DNA from: an uncultured Bacteroidota bacterium
GTDB lineage: Bacteria; Bacteroidota; Bacteroidia; Bacteroidales; GWA2-32-17
Assembly (NCBI GenBank): GCA_903837285.1
Contig: CAILUD010000132.1
Coordinates: 1 to 48,926 of the forward strand
Direction of reading: 5' to 3'
Length of the DNA stretch: 48,926 nt
Numbering within the stretch: the stretch's first letter is position 1; each line of letters begins with the position of its first letter. A model generated the notes under the pieces. The model made no database searches, was not told the origin of the DNA, and worked only from the letters and a program-made list of their open reading frames with translations. Shown here in pieces: positions 16,733 to 25,576 of the stretch. A program made the position numbers and the translations under genes.

Positions 16733-18088
16733 TTATTTAGTAAGATATTCCCACAACGGACCTTTTTTACCCTTTGCCCGAAGTTTATTAATAATTCCAG
16801 AAGAATCTTCATCCGGAAAAACCCAACGCTTACCTGATTCTAACGCCATTTTCTTAACTTCTGCTTCGTTATAATCTTCAGAGATATAATATTTAGGAAG
16901 AAGTAAATCGTCTGTTGGCAATATTTTCCCTTCTGCTAAAGCAATTTTATAAAGCTCAGTATTAGGATAAATTCTCATTCCAACAAAAGGAAAAAATACT
17001 GTTTTGCCTAATCTTTTAGAATTCTCAAAAGTCTCTTTTAACGTGACTTTTGTTTCGCCATATCCACCTAAAATTAAAAAATGTGCAAAATCTATGTCTA
17101 ATTTGTTACAAATATTAGAAGTTGTAAGAATATCATTAAAATTAAAAGGTTTTCTGTACGATGTTAAAGTTGTATCGCATAATGAATCTGTTCCAAATTC
17201 AATATGAGTTAAACCAGCCCTTTTTAATAATACCAACAAGTCTTCGGGAAGATTCTTAAAATTAAAATATGCCCCCCATTTTATGTTTAAATTTCTTTTT
17301 ATTAGAAGTTCTGCAAATTCGTAATTGAATTTATTTTTAAGATTGAAAAGTGAATCAGTAAAAAAGAAATAATCAACTTTATTATCGACACTATATTTTT
17401 CAAGATTATCAACTAAGACTTCAGGATTGTGAGTTCTTACATTTGTTCCTTCGATTAATGGGTAAGTGCAATAAATACATTTATATGGGCAACCTCTTTT
17501 TGTCTGAATATTTAACATTCCACTTGTTTGCCAGTAATAATTTGTCCAATCGCTATTATAAGAAGGTTGAGGCTGACAGGTAGAACTATCTTTTTGATTA
17601 AAAATTGTTTTTCCGTTTTCAGTATAAATTAATCGGGGGATCTCTTTAAAATCCGTATTATTATCAATAGCTTTTATCAACTTATAAAGCGATATTTCAC
17701 CTTCACCATAAATACCAAAATCGGGTTTTAACAAATTGTACATTTCAATAGGAAAAATAGAATATCCTGGGCCGCCAATAATTATTTTTCCCTGACTTTT
17801 TTCTCTTACTAAATCAACTATTGTTTTATAATGCTCAATATAACTGTCTTTTGAATAAAAATTAACATCGTCAACATTTCTAAATGAAATACCTATATAA
17901 TCAGGATTTATTTTTTCTATAAGTTTTGTGAGTTCTGTGTAACCTTCTTTGTTAAAATCGAAAAGATGTATTCCAATTTCGGGCATATTTTCTTCTAAAT
18001 AAGCAACCAGATAGGAAATACCTAATGGATAAACCGGATATGGATCTTTGAGCTGATTTGCTGATATGAATAAAATATTTTTTTTCAT
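16733..18088 (-). CDS. B12-binding domain radical SAM protein
   Basis: About 451 residues. The N-terminal 150 residues are a cobalamin-binding Rossmann-type domain (KKNILFISANQLKDPYPVYPLGISYLVAYLE, PDYIGIS, GKIIIGGPGYS). Next comes the radical SAM core with RGCPYKCIYC, the CxxxCxxC motif that holds the 4Fe-4S cluster, near residue 197, followed by the family's FTDSLFN and EFGTDSL segments. Cobalamin-dependent radical SAM enzymes methylate or rearrange unreactive carbon centres. In this operon the target is probably an acyl chain or a lipid intermediate. The ATG overlaps the acyltransferase stop by 4 nt (ATGA), so translation is coupled. The longer frame starts at a TTG. Confidence 0.88.
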   Translation of the reverse strand: MKKNILFISANQLKDPYPVYPLGISYLVAYLEENMPEIGIHLFDFNKEGYTELTKLIEKINPDYIGISFRNVDDVNFYSKDSYIEHYKTIVDLVREKSQGKIIIGGPGYSIFPIEMYNLLKPDFGIYGEGEISLYKLIKAIDNNTDFKEIPRLIYTENGKTIFNQKDSSTCQPQPSYNSDWTNYYWQTSGMLNIQTKRGCPYKCIYCTYPLIEGTNVRTHNPEVLVDNLEKYSVDNKVDYFFFTDSLFNLKNKFNYEFAELLIKRNLNIKWGAYFNFKNLPEDLLVLLKRAGLTHIEFGTDSLCDTTLTSYRKPFNFNDILTTSNICNKLDIDFAHFLILGGYGETKVTLKETFENSKRLGKTVFFPFVGMRIYPNTELYKIALAEGKILPTDDLLLPKYYISEDYNEAEVKKMALESGKRWVFPDEDSSGIINKLRAKGKKGPLWEYLTK

Positions 18089-18981
18089 ACTTGCTGTTCT
18101 TTCCAAAACGGATAATGATTAAACCATTGCATAGGATACAAGGTAAGCATTTTTTCGAGTTCGAAAATATAATCGTTAACAATTTCGCGAAGTTCTTCTT
18201 CACGATTTGTTCTGTTTCTTACTATTGAATACACTTTTGGCGAAGTAGCATAAAAATGATACTTAAAATGCTTTTCTTTCATTGCAAAAACAAAAGACAC
18301 TGGAGTTCCATAAGAAACTGCTAACCTAAACGGACCAGCAGGAAACAAAGCAGGTTTACCAAATAATTTTGCTTCAATAGTTCTTTCGCCATCAATAAAT
18401 CTATCGCCATGAATACATATAATTTCTTTATTTGAGATTGCTTCATTTATTAAAAACATGTGACTCATATCGTTTTTTAAAGGAATGAGTTTCATTGTTT
18501 TTTTTAAAATTGGATCTAATAAATTTTTAATCTTTTCGTGCTCGGCATCAAGAATAACTATATTTATTTTTGTTTTAATACGTTCAAGCATGTTACCGGC
18601 CATTTCAAAATTACCAATATGTGCACTCATTAAAATACCTCCTGTATTTTTTGCCATTTCATGCAAATATTCTTCGCCTTCAAAATTAAATTTAAATTTG
18701 GTTTTAAAACCAGCCATGGAAGCAGTTTTATCGATTAAAACTTTTCCAAAATTCATGAAATTTTTAAAAATAGAAATTGCCGATTTAGTTTTTCCGTAAT
18801 GAAAAATATTTCTATAAAAAAAGTTTAAAGAGCGAAATGATTTAGAAGCAATAAAGAAAAAATATACTGCAACAAAAAATAAAGCAAAGTAGGCAACAGA
18901 AAGTCCGAAATTTTTAATGAAAAAAATAAATATCTTATAACCTAATGGGTTACCACGGGTTTTACCTTTCCATGTTGCCAC
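18085..18981 (-). CDS. LpxL/HtrB-like lysophospholipid acyltransferase
   Basis: A 298-residue protein of the family that moves acyl chains from acyl-ACP onto lipid A or other lipids. One membrane helix lies near residues 25-48 (LSVAYFALFFVAVYFFF). The catalytic H-x4-E motif is seen as SAHIGNFEMAG near residue 120, and an IHGDRF segment follows near 188. The tail WFNHYPFW is typical of this group. The start is GTG at 18979-18981, since no ATG is in frame nearby and MATWKGKTRG is the usual beginning of the family in Bacteroidota. It lies 9 nt after the ACP stop, which suggests that it takes its acyl group from that ACP. Confidence 0.88.
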   Translation of the reverse strand: MATWKGKTRGNPLGYKIFIFFIKNFGLSVAYFALFFVAVYFFFIASKSFRSLNFFYRNIFHYGKTKSAISIFKNFMNFGKVLIDKTASMAGFKTKFKFNFEGEEYLHEMAKNTGGILMSAHIGNFEMAGNMLERIKTKINIVILDAEHEKIKNLLDPILKKTMKLIPLKNDMSHMFLINEAISNKEIICIHGDRFIDGERTIEAKLFGKPALFPAGPFRLAVSYGTPVSFVFAMKEKHFKYHFYATSPKVYSIVRNRTNREEELREIVNDYIFELEKMLTLYPMQWFNHYPFWKEQQV

Positions 18982-18990
18982 AAAAAAGAA

Positions 18991-19236
18991 TTACTTATTC
19001 ACAGTTTTATATATGTAATTGTACAAATCGTCAAGATTTCGTACATCAACCATTTCTTCACCCTTAACTTTAAACTTGAATTCTTTTTCTATTACCACAG
19101 CAATATCAACAAAGTCAAGACTTTCTAATCCTAAATCGTCTTTTAGCGATGCTTCAGGAGTAATGTGTTCTGGATTTAATTCAAACTCTTCAACTAAAAA
19201 ATTGTTAATGATTTGAACTACTTCTTCTCTATTCAT
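18991..19236 (-). CDS. Acyl carrier protein (dedicated, second-type)
   Basis: An 81-residue carrier protein. The phosphopantetheine attachment site is Ser38 in D-L-G-L-E-S-L-D-F-V-D, and the flanking acidic helices (FLVEEFELNPEHITPEASLKDDL) are standard for ACPs. It differs from a typical housekeeping ACP, which has DSLDTVE, and it is placed between a ketosynthase and an acyltransferase, so it is probably the private carrier of this operon. A -7 promoter element (19256-19263) lies directly upstream, just at the end of the ketosynthase gene. Confidence 0.94.
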   Translation of the reverse strand: MNREEVVQIINNFLVEEFELNPEHITPEASLKDDLGLESLDFVDIAVVIEKEFKFKVKGEEMVDVRNLDDLYNYIYKTVNK

Positions 19237-19255
19237 ACGTAAATTAAAATTTACG

Positions 19256-19263
19256 CAAAGATA
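19256..19263 (-). promoter_or_regulatory. Possible internal promoter before the ACP gene
   Basis: TATCTTTG on the minus strand fits TAnnTTTG. A TTTG lies 15 nt further upstream, slightly too close for the usual spacing. It would allow separate expression of ACP, acyltransferase, radical SAM and dehydratase genes. Confidence 0.4.
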
Positions 19264-19272
19264 GAAAAATTT

Positions 19273-20493
19273 TTATTTCAAACGTTTTACTACTAACGCA
19301 GAATTTGTTCCGCCAAAACCAAATGAGTTTGAGAGGAATGCATTTATTTCTTTTGGTGTAGTTTTACTGGCGATATTGATTTTACTCATTGCTTCATCCT
19401 GTTCTTCGAAATTAATATTCGGAGCAACAAAATTATTTTGCATCATAATCATTGAATATACCATTTCGCTTGCACCAGCCATCCACATTTCGTGACCAGT
19501 CATTGATTTAGTAGAACTTACCAATGGTTTTGTTTTTCCAAAAATAGTATCTATCGCACTTGCCTCGTTCAAATCTCCAAGTGGTGTGGAAGTTGCGTGA
19601 GCATTAATATAATCAATAGCATCTGGCGAAAGATTAGCATCTTTTAATGAATTGGTCATTGCGCGAATAGGTCCGTTAATATCAGGAACCGAAATATGTT
19701 TTCCATCTGATGAAAAACCATATCCGATTATTTCACCTAATATTGGTGCACCACGTTTTACAGCACTTTCGTATTCTTCAATTATTACTGTTGCTGCGCC
19801 ACCGCTTGGAATAAGTCCATCGCGATTTTTATCAAACGGACGTGAAGCCTTTGTTGGCTCATTTTCACGTTTAGAAAAAGCTCCTAATCCATCAAAACTT
19901 CCAACGCAAAAAACATTTACTTCCTGAGCACCACCGCAAATAACCCTTTCCTGATATCCATGTTTTATTAAAAAATATCCCATTCCTATTGCATGAGATC
20001 CACTTGCACAAGCACCACTAACAGTAAAATTTATTCCTCGTAATTTAAAAATCACAGATAAATTCATAGTAACAGAAGAATTCATCGACTGAAAAACTGA
20101 ACCCGAACCAACAAGTAAAGTATCTCGTTTTTCTCTGATAATATCAATTGCATTAATAACCGGAACCGATGAACTATCATTTCCAAACAATATGCCCACT
20201 TCATTATTATCTAAAAATTCCTGATCCATATTGGCATTCTTTAATGCCTCTAATGTCGATATATAAGCATATTCAGCTTGTTCTGGCATAGAAATTCGTG
20301 AACGACGATCTAATAATCCTTTTAATTGTGGACGTTCAACAGTACCAGTTAAACCAGATTGATATCCGTAAGATTTTCTTTCTAAATCTAAAATAATTCC
20401 ACTTTTTCCTTGAAACAGAGAATCTTTTACTTCTTCAAGATTTTTTCCAATTGATGAGTAAATACCCATCCCAGTTATAACTACTCTTTTCAT
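19273..20493 (-). CDS. Beta-ketoacyl-ACP synthase (KAS II/FabF-like)
   Basis: A 406-residue condensing enzyme of the thiolase fold. The catalytic triad is complete: Cys in SGACASGSHAIG near residue 160, His in NAHATSTPLGD near 298, and the second His in KSMTGHEMWMAGASE near 333. The C-terminal SFGFGGTNSAL is also typical. It extends acyl-ACP with malonyl-ACP units. The sequence differs from housekeeping FabF in MWMAGASE (usually LGAAGxxE) and sits next to dedicated FabG and ACP genes, so it probably serves a special lipid or polyene pathway. Confidence 0.93.
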   Translation of the reverse strand: MKRVVITGMGIYSSIGKNLEEVKDSLFQGKSGIILDLERKSYGYQSGLTGTVERPQLKGLLDRRSRISMPEQAEYAYISTLEALKNANMDQEFLDNNEVGILFGNDSSSVPVINAIDIIREKRDTLLVGSGSVFQSMNSSVTMNLSVIFKLRGINFTVSGACASGSHAIGMGYFLIKHGYQERVICGGAQEVNVFCVGSFDGLGAFSKRENEPTKASRPFDKNRDGLIPSGGAATVIIEEYESAVKRGAPILGEIIGYGFSSDGKHISVPDINGPIRAMTNSLKDANLSPDAIDYINAHATSTPLGDLNEASAIDTIFGKTKPLVSSTKSMTGHEMWMAGASEMVYSMIMMQNNFVAPNINFEEQDEAMSKINIASKTTPKEINAFLSNSFGFGGTNSALVVKRLK

Positions 20494-20502
20494 ATATGTT
20501 AA

Positions 20503-21231
20503 TTATGTATACAAGCCTCCATTAATAGAAATTACTTCTCCGGTTATGTACGAAGAATTTTCTGAAGCCAGAAAACCAGCTAATTCAGCAACCTCTTCGC
20601 ATGTTCCAAATCTATTTAATGGAATCATTGCTTTTAGTTGTTGTTCATTTAAATCGGCAGTCATGTCAGAAATAATAAAACCAGGTGCAATTGCATTTAC
20701 TGTTACCTTCTTTTTTCCAACTTCCTGAGCAAGGGCTTTTGTTGCTGCAATTACGGCACCTTTTGCTGCCGAATAGTTTACCTGACCAGGCAAACCTTTA
20801 ATACCCGAAAGTGAAACGATATTTATAATTCTTCCGAATTTATTCACTATCATGTTTTTAAGAAGATACCGAGTTGGAAAAAAGAAACCATTTAAATTCG
20901 TATCAATAACATCATTCCAATGACTATTTTCCATCCATATCATTAAAAAATCTTTGCGTATCCCCGCATTATTTACTAGCACTTCAATATACTGCTCTGG
21001 ATTAGCAAGTTGCCATTTCTCTAAAGATGATTCTACTTGCTCTGATTTGCTCACATCAAAACATAAAATTTCACCGGAGCCACCTGCTTTTATAACATTT
21101 TCTAAAGTTATTTTAGCCTCAGTTTCATTGCTTAAATAATTTATCAGAACATGACAACCCATTGAAGCTAGTTTTGTGCAAATTGCTCTGCCAATTCCTC
21201 TTGAACCACCTGTAACGAGTGCGATTTTCAT
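20503..21231 (-). CDS. 3-oxoacyl-ACP reductase (FabG-like SDR)
   Basis: A short-chain dehydrogenase that reduces 3-ketoacyl-ACP with NAD(P)H. Motifs: cofactor-binding TGGSRGIG near residue 7, NNAGI near 88, and the catalytic Y-x3-K in YSAAKGA near 153, with Ser in SLSG near 140. The C-terminal GFIISDMT and SYITGEVISINGG are usual for FabG. I chose the ATG at 21229-21231 (MKIALVTGGSRGIG); a second ATG 36 nt upstream would add residues outside the family alignment. First gene of the lipid operon, 9 nt before the ketosynthase. Confidence 0.93.
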   Translation of the reverse strand: MKIALVTGGSRGIGRAICTKLASMGCHVLINYLSNETEAKITLENVIKAGGSGEILCFDVSKSEQVESSLEKWQLANPEQYIEVLVNNAGIRKDFLMIWMENSHWNDVIDTNLNGFFFPTRYLLKNMIVNKFGRIINIVSLSGIKGLPGQVNYSAAKGAVIAATKALAQEVGKKKVTVNAIAPGFIISDMTADLNEQQLKAMIPLNRFGTCEEVAELAGFLASENSSYITGEVISINGGLYT

Positions 21232-21372
21232 ATATTGAGTTGATAGGAAATTAATTAACAATACCATTTGTATAAATAAAATAGCCCATTTTTTTTATTC
21301 ATCTCCCTACCCTCATCAAAAAAGAGGGACAATTGGTTGGTCTATTTTATAATTACATCCGATATAATTATG

Positions 21373-21380
21373 CAAATTTA
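21373..21380 (-). promoter_or_regulatory. Predicted -7 element for the FabG-led lipid operon
   Basis: TAAATTTG on the minus strand, about 140 nt upstream of the fabG-like ATG. A small hairpin CCCTC/GAGGG follows in the leader near 21311-21329. No good -33 TTG was found. Confidence 0.35.
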
Positions 21381-21422
21381 TTATTTTTTCAAAATGAATA
21401 CACTTAAATATGTCATAAAAAC

Positions 21423-21464
21423 AAAAGTTGACGAAAATGAAATGATTCATAATCGTCAACTTTT
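21423..21464 (-). terminator. Intrinsic terminator after ahcY
   Basis: The exact arms AAAAGTTGACGA (21423-21434) and TCGTCAACTTTT (21453-21464) are followed on the minus strand by a T-rich run, 15 nt after the ahcY stop. Confidence 0.7.
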
Positions 21465-21478
21465 GAAATTTTTAGTTC

Positions 21479-22897
21479 TTAATATCTGTAGTGGTCAGGT
21501 TTATATGGACCATTTACGGGCACTCCAATATAATCTGCCTGCTCTTGTGTTAGTGTTGTAAGCACAACTCCAATATGTTCTAAGTGTAAACGTGCAACTT
21601 CTTCATCTAAATGTTTTGGAAGTCTGTAAACACCAATTTCATATTTTTTTGCATAAAACTCAAGCTGAGCTAGAGTTTGATTTGTAAATGAATTACTCAT
21701 AACAAAAGATGGATGGCCGGTAGCACAACCCAAATTTACCAAACGACCTTCTGCTAATAAAATAATTGAATGACCATCGGCAAAAACATATTGATCAACC
21801 TGAGGTTTTACATTTATTTTTTTGATTCCAGGAAGAGCTTCTAGCTGTGTAACCTGAATTTCATTGTCAAAATGTCCAATGTTGCAAACGATAGCTTCAT
21901 TTTTCATTTTTTGCATGTGCTCGGCTTTAATAATGTCTTTGTTTCCTGTTGTAGTAACAAAAACATTTCCTTCAGGAAGAGCTTTTTCTAAAGTAGTAAC
22001 TTCAAAACCTTCCATAGCTGCCTGTAAAGCACAAATAGGATCAATTTCTGTAACAATTACTCTAGCTCCATAGGTTTTCATTGAGGTAGCACAACCTTTT
22101 CCAACATCACCGTATCCGCAAACAACTACAACTTTACCTGCTAGCATAATATCAGTAGCACGTTTAATTCCGTCTGCTAAAGATTCGCGACAACCGTATA
22201 AATTATCGAATTTAGATTTTGTAACAGAATCGTTAACATTTATTGCAGGGAAAAGCAATTCACCTTTTTCAAACATTTGATATAAACGGTGAACACCGGT
22301 TGTGGTTTCTTCAGAAACACCTTTAATATCTTTTTCTAACTGACTCCAGATTTTTCCATTAAGTTTTGTCTGCTCGCGAATAAGATTTTTAATAACCTGT
22401 TCTTCGTGAGTTGCACATGCTGTATCAACAAATGAAGGATCCTTTTCAGTTTTTATTCCCCAATGAATTAACATTGTTGCATCGCCACCATCATCAACTA
22501 TTGAAGTTGGTCCTTGTCCATTAGGAAAAGTAAGTGCCTGCATTGTACACCACCAGTATTCTTCTAAAGTTTCGCCTTTCCATGCAAAAACAGGAATTCC
22601 AGCAGCAGCAATAGCAGCAGCAGCATGATCCTGAGTTGAGAAAATATTACAACTAGCCCAACGTACATCTGCACCAAGTTCGGCAAGGGTTTCAATTAAT
22701 ACTGCAGTTTGAATTGTCATGTGCAAAGAGCCCATGATTCGTGTACCTTTAAGAGGTTTTGCCTGTCCGTATTTTTTACGTAATGACATTAGTCCCGGCA
22801 TTTCGGTCTCGGCAAGTTTAATTTCTTTGCGACCCCAATCAGCTAAGGTCATGTCTTTTACTTTATAATTTAAAGTTTCAGTCATTGTTTCACTCAT
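21479..22897 (-). CDS. ahcY: Adenosylhomocysteinase
   Basis: This enzyme splits S-adenosylhomocysteine into adenosine and homocysteine, removing the product inhibitor of all SAM-dependent methyl transfers. Length 472 is normal. Visible motifs are [16 protein letters not shown] near residue 57, [15 protein letters not shown] near 82, the NAD-binding [13 protein letters not shown] near 257 and the C-terminal [10 protein letters not shown], ending [10 protein letters not shown] as in most members. It has its own promoter (-7 at 22916-22923) and terminator, so it is transcribed alone. Confidence 0.97.
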   Translation of the reverse strand: MSETMTETLNYKVKDMTLADWGRKEIKLAETEMPGLMSLRKKYGQAKPLKGTRIMGSLHMTIQTAVLIETLAELGADVRWASCNIFSTQDHAAAAIAAAGIPVFAWKGETLEEYWWCTMQALTFPNGQGPTSIVDDGGDATMLIHWGIKTEKDPSFVDTACATHEEQVIKNLIREQTKLNGKIWSQLEKDIKGVSEETTTGVHRLYQMFEKGELLFPAINVNDSVTKSKFDNLYGCRESLADGIKRATDIMLAGKVVVVCGYGDVGKGCATSMKTYGARVIVTEIDPICALQAAMEGFEVTTLEKALPEGNVFVTTTGNKDIIKAEHMQKMKNEAIVCNIGHFDNEIQVTQLEALPGIKKINVKPQVDQYVFADGHSIILLAEGRLVNLGCATGHPSFVMSNSFTNQTLAQLEFYAKKYEIGVYRLPKHLDEEVARLHLEHIGVVLTTLTQEQADYIGVPVNGPYKPDHYRY

Positions 22898-22915
22898 GTT
22901 TTATAATTTTTTATG

Positions 22916-22923
22916 CAAAGATA
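22916..22923 (-). promoter_or_regulatory. Predicted -7 element for ahcY
   Basis: TATCTTTG on the minus strand, 18 nt upstream of the ahcY ATG. No -33 TTG is visible. Confidence 0.45.
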
Positions 22924-23084
22924 ATTAAAATATAATTTTTTGAAAATAATAAGACTTTCATAGAAAATCATCTCTTTAATTTTAAAAAGATCTTATAATA
23001 TTTTATTATTACAACACGGATTTAGAAAAGTTTTGAATTTCAAAATACTATTATTTCTAATTTTTCCTTTAAATATATTTAATC

Positions 23085-23155
23085 TTCGACTCCTATAGGA
23101 GTCGAATGTTTGTAGCAATAAGATTGCTACAAACATAAGGACTCCCCTGGAGTCC
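23085..23155. repeat. Array of three consecutive hairpins (REP-like) in a 507-bp gap
   Basis: Three perfect dyads follow each other: TTCGACTCCT/AGGAGTCGAA at 23085-23106, TGTTTGTAGCAAT and its reverse complement at 23107-23135, and GGACTCC/GGAGTCC at 23139-23155. The first and third share the GACTCC core. The rest of 22898-23404 is AT-rich and shows no gene; the pirin promoter should lie near its right end. Confidence 0.8.
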
Positions 23156-23404
23156 AACAACATGAAAACATATTGCATAATGTTAATAAATCAGAATACC
23201 ATAAATTATTATTAAGCAAATAGTTTTAAATAAAAGCATTTATAAGACTAAATCTGGTAAGGTTAAAAAAATCCAAACAATTTCTTAGTATTGTATTAAA
23301 TTTTCCATAACAATTTATAAAAGTAAATAATTGTTAAAATTATAGGTCATAATTCTTAGTTAAGAAATTCTATTCTTATATTTATAGAAACTTTAAAAAT
23401 ACTT

Positions 23405-24280
23405 ATGAATAACCCTAAAATAATAGAATCTATAATTCCACCACCTCCACATCACTGGGTTGGAAATGGATTTAAAGTAAATGGATTTATGCCTGGCGGA
23501 ATAAGGTCAGAAAGTAGAATGTCACCATTTTTTTTACTTGATTACAATGCAAAAGTAGAATTTCCTCCAAGTGAAAAACAAAGAGGTGTTGGAGTACACC
23601 CACACAGAGGCTTTGAGACCGTAACAATAGCCTATAAAGGGAAAGTTGAGCATCATGATAGTGCAGGGAATCACGATGTGATTGGAGAAGGAGATGTACA
23701 ATGGATGACAGCTGGTTCAGGAATTTTGCATAAAGAATATCAGGAAAAAGAATTCAGCAAAAAAGGTGGAATTTTTCAAATGGTTCAATTGTGGGTTAAT
23801 TTACCTGCTAAACATAAAATGACAACACCAAAATATCAACCCATAACATATAACACATTTGGAAAATATATTTTGCCTGAGGATAATGGAATTGTAAATG
23901 TAATAGCTGGAAGTTATAAAGACATTAAAGGTGCCGCATATACTTTTTCTCCTATGAATGTTTATGACATCAAATTAAATAAAGATTCAACATTTGAATT
24001 CGATTTACCAGAAAAATACAATACTTGCATTTTAATGATAGAAGGCGATTCGGCAATTAATGACCAAAGAGTCTCAGAAAATAATTTAGTATTATTTAAA
24101 AATAGCGGAACAGAAATCACACTTAATGCTTTAACAAATTGCACTTTTTTAGTTTTAAGTGGTGAGCCAATTAATGAACCTATTGCAGCTCACGGACCAT
24201 TTTTAATGAATACAGATAAAGAAATTCAAGTGGCTATTGACGATTATTATGCAGGCAAATTCGGCACTCTTGAAGATTAA
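23405..24280 (+). CDS. Pirin family protein
   Basis: A two-domain cupin protein of 291 residues. The N-terminal cupin has the metal-binding pattern of pirins: GVHPHRGFETVTIAYKGKVEHHDSAGN near residue 61 (HPH, then HH) and the later QWMTAGSGILHKEY with LWVNLP. The C-terminal half (YKDIKGAAYTFSPMNVYDIKL) is the second, metal-free cupin. Some bacterial pirins have quercetinase activity and others bind pyruvate dehydrogenase; the sequence does not say which applies. It is convergent with the ChaN-like gene, with 19 nt between the stops. Confidence 0.93.
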   Translation: MNNPKIIESIIPPPPHHWVGNGFKVNGFMPGGIRSESRMSPFFLLDYNAKVEFPPSEKQRGVGVHPHRGFETVTIAYKGKVEHHDSAGNHDVIGEGDVQWMTAGSGILHKEYQEKEFSKKGGIFQMVQLWVNLPAKHKMTTPKYQPITYNTFGKYILPEDNGIVNVIAGSYKDIKGAAYTFSPMNVYDIKLNKDSTFEFDLPEKYNTCILMIEGDSAINDQRVSENNLVLFKNSGTEITLNALTNCTFLVLSGEPINEPIAAHGPFLMNTDKEIQVAIDDYYAGKFGTLED

Positions 24281-24299
24281 GAACAGTTAATTTATAAAG

Positions 24300-25247
24300 C
24301 TACTCAGGTTTTGTTTTAGTATAAATTAAATAATCACCTTCTTTTTTATCTTTGTTAAAATCGATATTTGTTAATTTTTTTCCATATGCAATACTTGTAA
24401 TTACCAATGTCTTAATATTTGGATTGTATTCGTTTAAACGCTGGCAAATTCCAAAATGTTCTTCTGTATGGAAACTACCGTTAAGATGATAAATTTTAGA
24501 ATCTGGTTGGGTTTTGTTATGCTGATAAATGGAATAAGCCATAGTAGCATCCCAAAGTGAGTGTCCCGGAATTGCATTATACTTTTTTGTTTTAGTGCTG
24601 TCTGTTGTTAAAACTTCTTTGTTCTTTTCTTTATTTTCTTTCTTTTTTAGGGATTCTTCTTTACCAAGATTTTTTAATTTTTCTTCATAAGCGCCTGAGG
24701 CAATATTATAAGGTAATGGTGCTATAGCATTTTTACCTTGTTCAGAAATAAGCATCAAAGTATCGAGTCCAAATTTATTCACAAGATTTACATAACGAAA
24801 AGGTGCATTGGCGGCAATCAATTCAAGCTTTTTTGATTTAACAAATTCAACCATAGGCCTATAATCTTTATAATTACCCCAGCATCTCGCATCTTTAATA
24901 AAATATTCTTCTTTTATAAACCCATTGAGATATTCGTCAACAATATATTGAACTTCCCTTTCGAACATTTCCATTGAAAGAGCAGTCTTAACGCCATATT
25001 TCTCATATATCAACTGTAATAACAGAAACTGAACGTTATGAGTAATTTTATCAGTATGTTGCTCTCCATAAAACAATACGTCATAATTTGCAAAATCCTC
25101 AATAATAACCGAAGGATCCACGATTTTATTCTCTTTAACAGAGTAAATAATGTAATCACCTTTTGAAAGATCTTTTATTTGAGCAAATCCAAAACTGTAA
25201 TTACTAAACAGAATAACAGCACATAAAATATTTCTAATGATATACAT
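24300..25247 (-). CDS. ChaN-like haem-binding/iron-regulated protein
   Basis: A 315-residue exported protein with a signal peptide (MYIIRNILCAVILFSNYSFGFAQ). The domain starts with YDVLFYGEQHTDKITHN near residue 54; GE-x-H is the hallmark of the ChaN/EreA-like family. It continues with ELIAANAPFRYVNLV and SLWDATMAYSI, and ends with IYHLNGSFHTEEHFGI, a second histidine-rich part. ChaN proteins bind haem in pairs at the outer membrane. Oddity: a Lys/Glu-rich insert (LGKEESLKKKENKEKNKEV) near residue 200. A -7 element lies 24 nt upstream of the ATG. Confidence 0.85.
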   Translation of the reverse strand: MYIIRNILCAVILFSNYSFGFAQIKDLSKGDYIIYSVKENKIVDPSVIIEDFANYDVLFYGEQHTDKITHNVQFLLLQLIYEKYGVKTALSMEMFEREVQYIVDEYLNGFIKEEYFIKDARCWGNYKDYRPMVEFVKSKKLELIAANAPFRYVNLVNKFGLDTLMLISEQGKNAIAPLPYNIASGAYEEKLKNLGKEESLKKKENKEKNKEVLTTDSTKTKKYNAIPGHSLWDATMAYSIYQHNKTQPDSKIYHLNGSFHTEEHFGICQRLNEYNPNIKTLVITSIAYGKKLTNIDFNKDKKEGDYLIYTKTKPE

Positions 25248-25270
25248 AAAGTAAAATTTAATTTAGGATG

Positions 25271-25278
25271 CAAATATA
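25271..25278 (-). promoter_or_regulatory. Predicted -7 element for the ChaN-like gene
   Basis: TATATTTG on the minus strand, with TTG 15 nt further upstream, slightly short of the usual spacing. Confidence 0.5.
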
Positions 25279-25435
25279 GAAAAACTAATTCTCCAATTAT
25301 TATGACTAGTACGTAGGCTTAAAGTTTTATTATAAATTAACGTTAAAGTGTAATTTATTTTCTAGAGAATTTCTATATTTTTACAAAAAATATTAAGAAA
25401 CTGTTTTGAATTTTTAAGAAATAATATAGTTAAAA

Positions 25436-25519
25436 GATTTTCAACATTTACCCTGCCCTAAAGGGTGTGTTGAAAATCAATTTACTCCCTTTAGGGTCTG
25501 GGGCAAATAAATTGATTTT
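25436..25519. repeat. Composite of two interlocked hairpins
   Basis: The first hairpin has arms GATTTTCAACA (25436-25446) and TGTTGAAAATC (25468-25478), with CCCTAAAGGG in its loop. The second has arms AAAATCAATTTA (25473-25484) and its reverse complement (25508-25519), with CCCTTTAGGG in its loop. They share the bases 25473-25478, so only one can form at a time. Apart from this, the 329-bp gap 25248-25576 holds only the ChaN promoter and AT-rich sequence. Confidence 0.75.
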
Positions 25520-25576
25520 ATGGTAAATGAATTAAAATATATGTTAAAAGGAATTAAAATTCAAAACAGAATCTAA

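Noticed and set aside
16733..18088. Evidence for a ladderane pathway
   Set aside because: A radical SAM enzyme with FAS genes recalls ladderane clusters, but the phytoene-desaturase-like and further enzymes are absent in the window. Only a special lipid pathway can be supported.
16312..21231. Aryl polyene or flexirubin cluster
   Set aside because: No ammonia lyase, DarA/DarB, methyltransferase or glycosyltransferase is in the operon. The resemblance is only in the core FAS-type genes.
23085..23155. CRISPR-like array
   Set aside because: The stems are self-complementary units of different sequence, with no equal repeats and spacers and no cas genes nearby.
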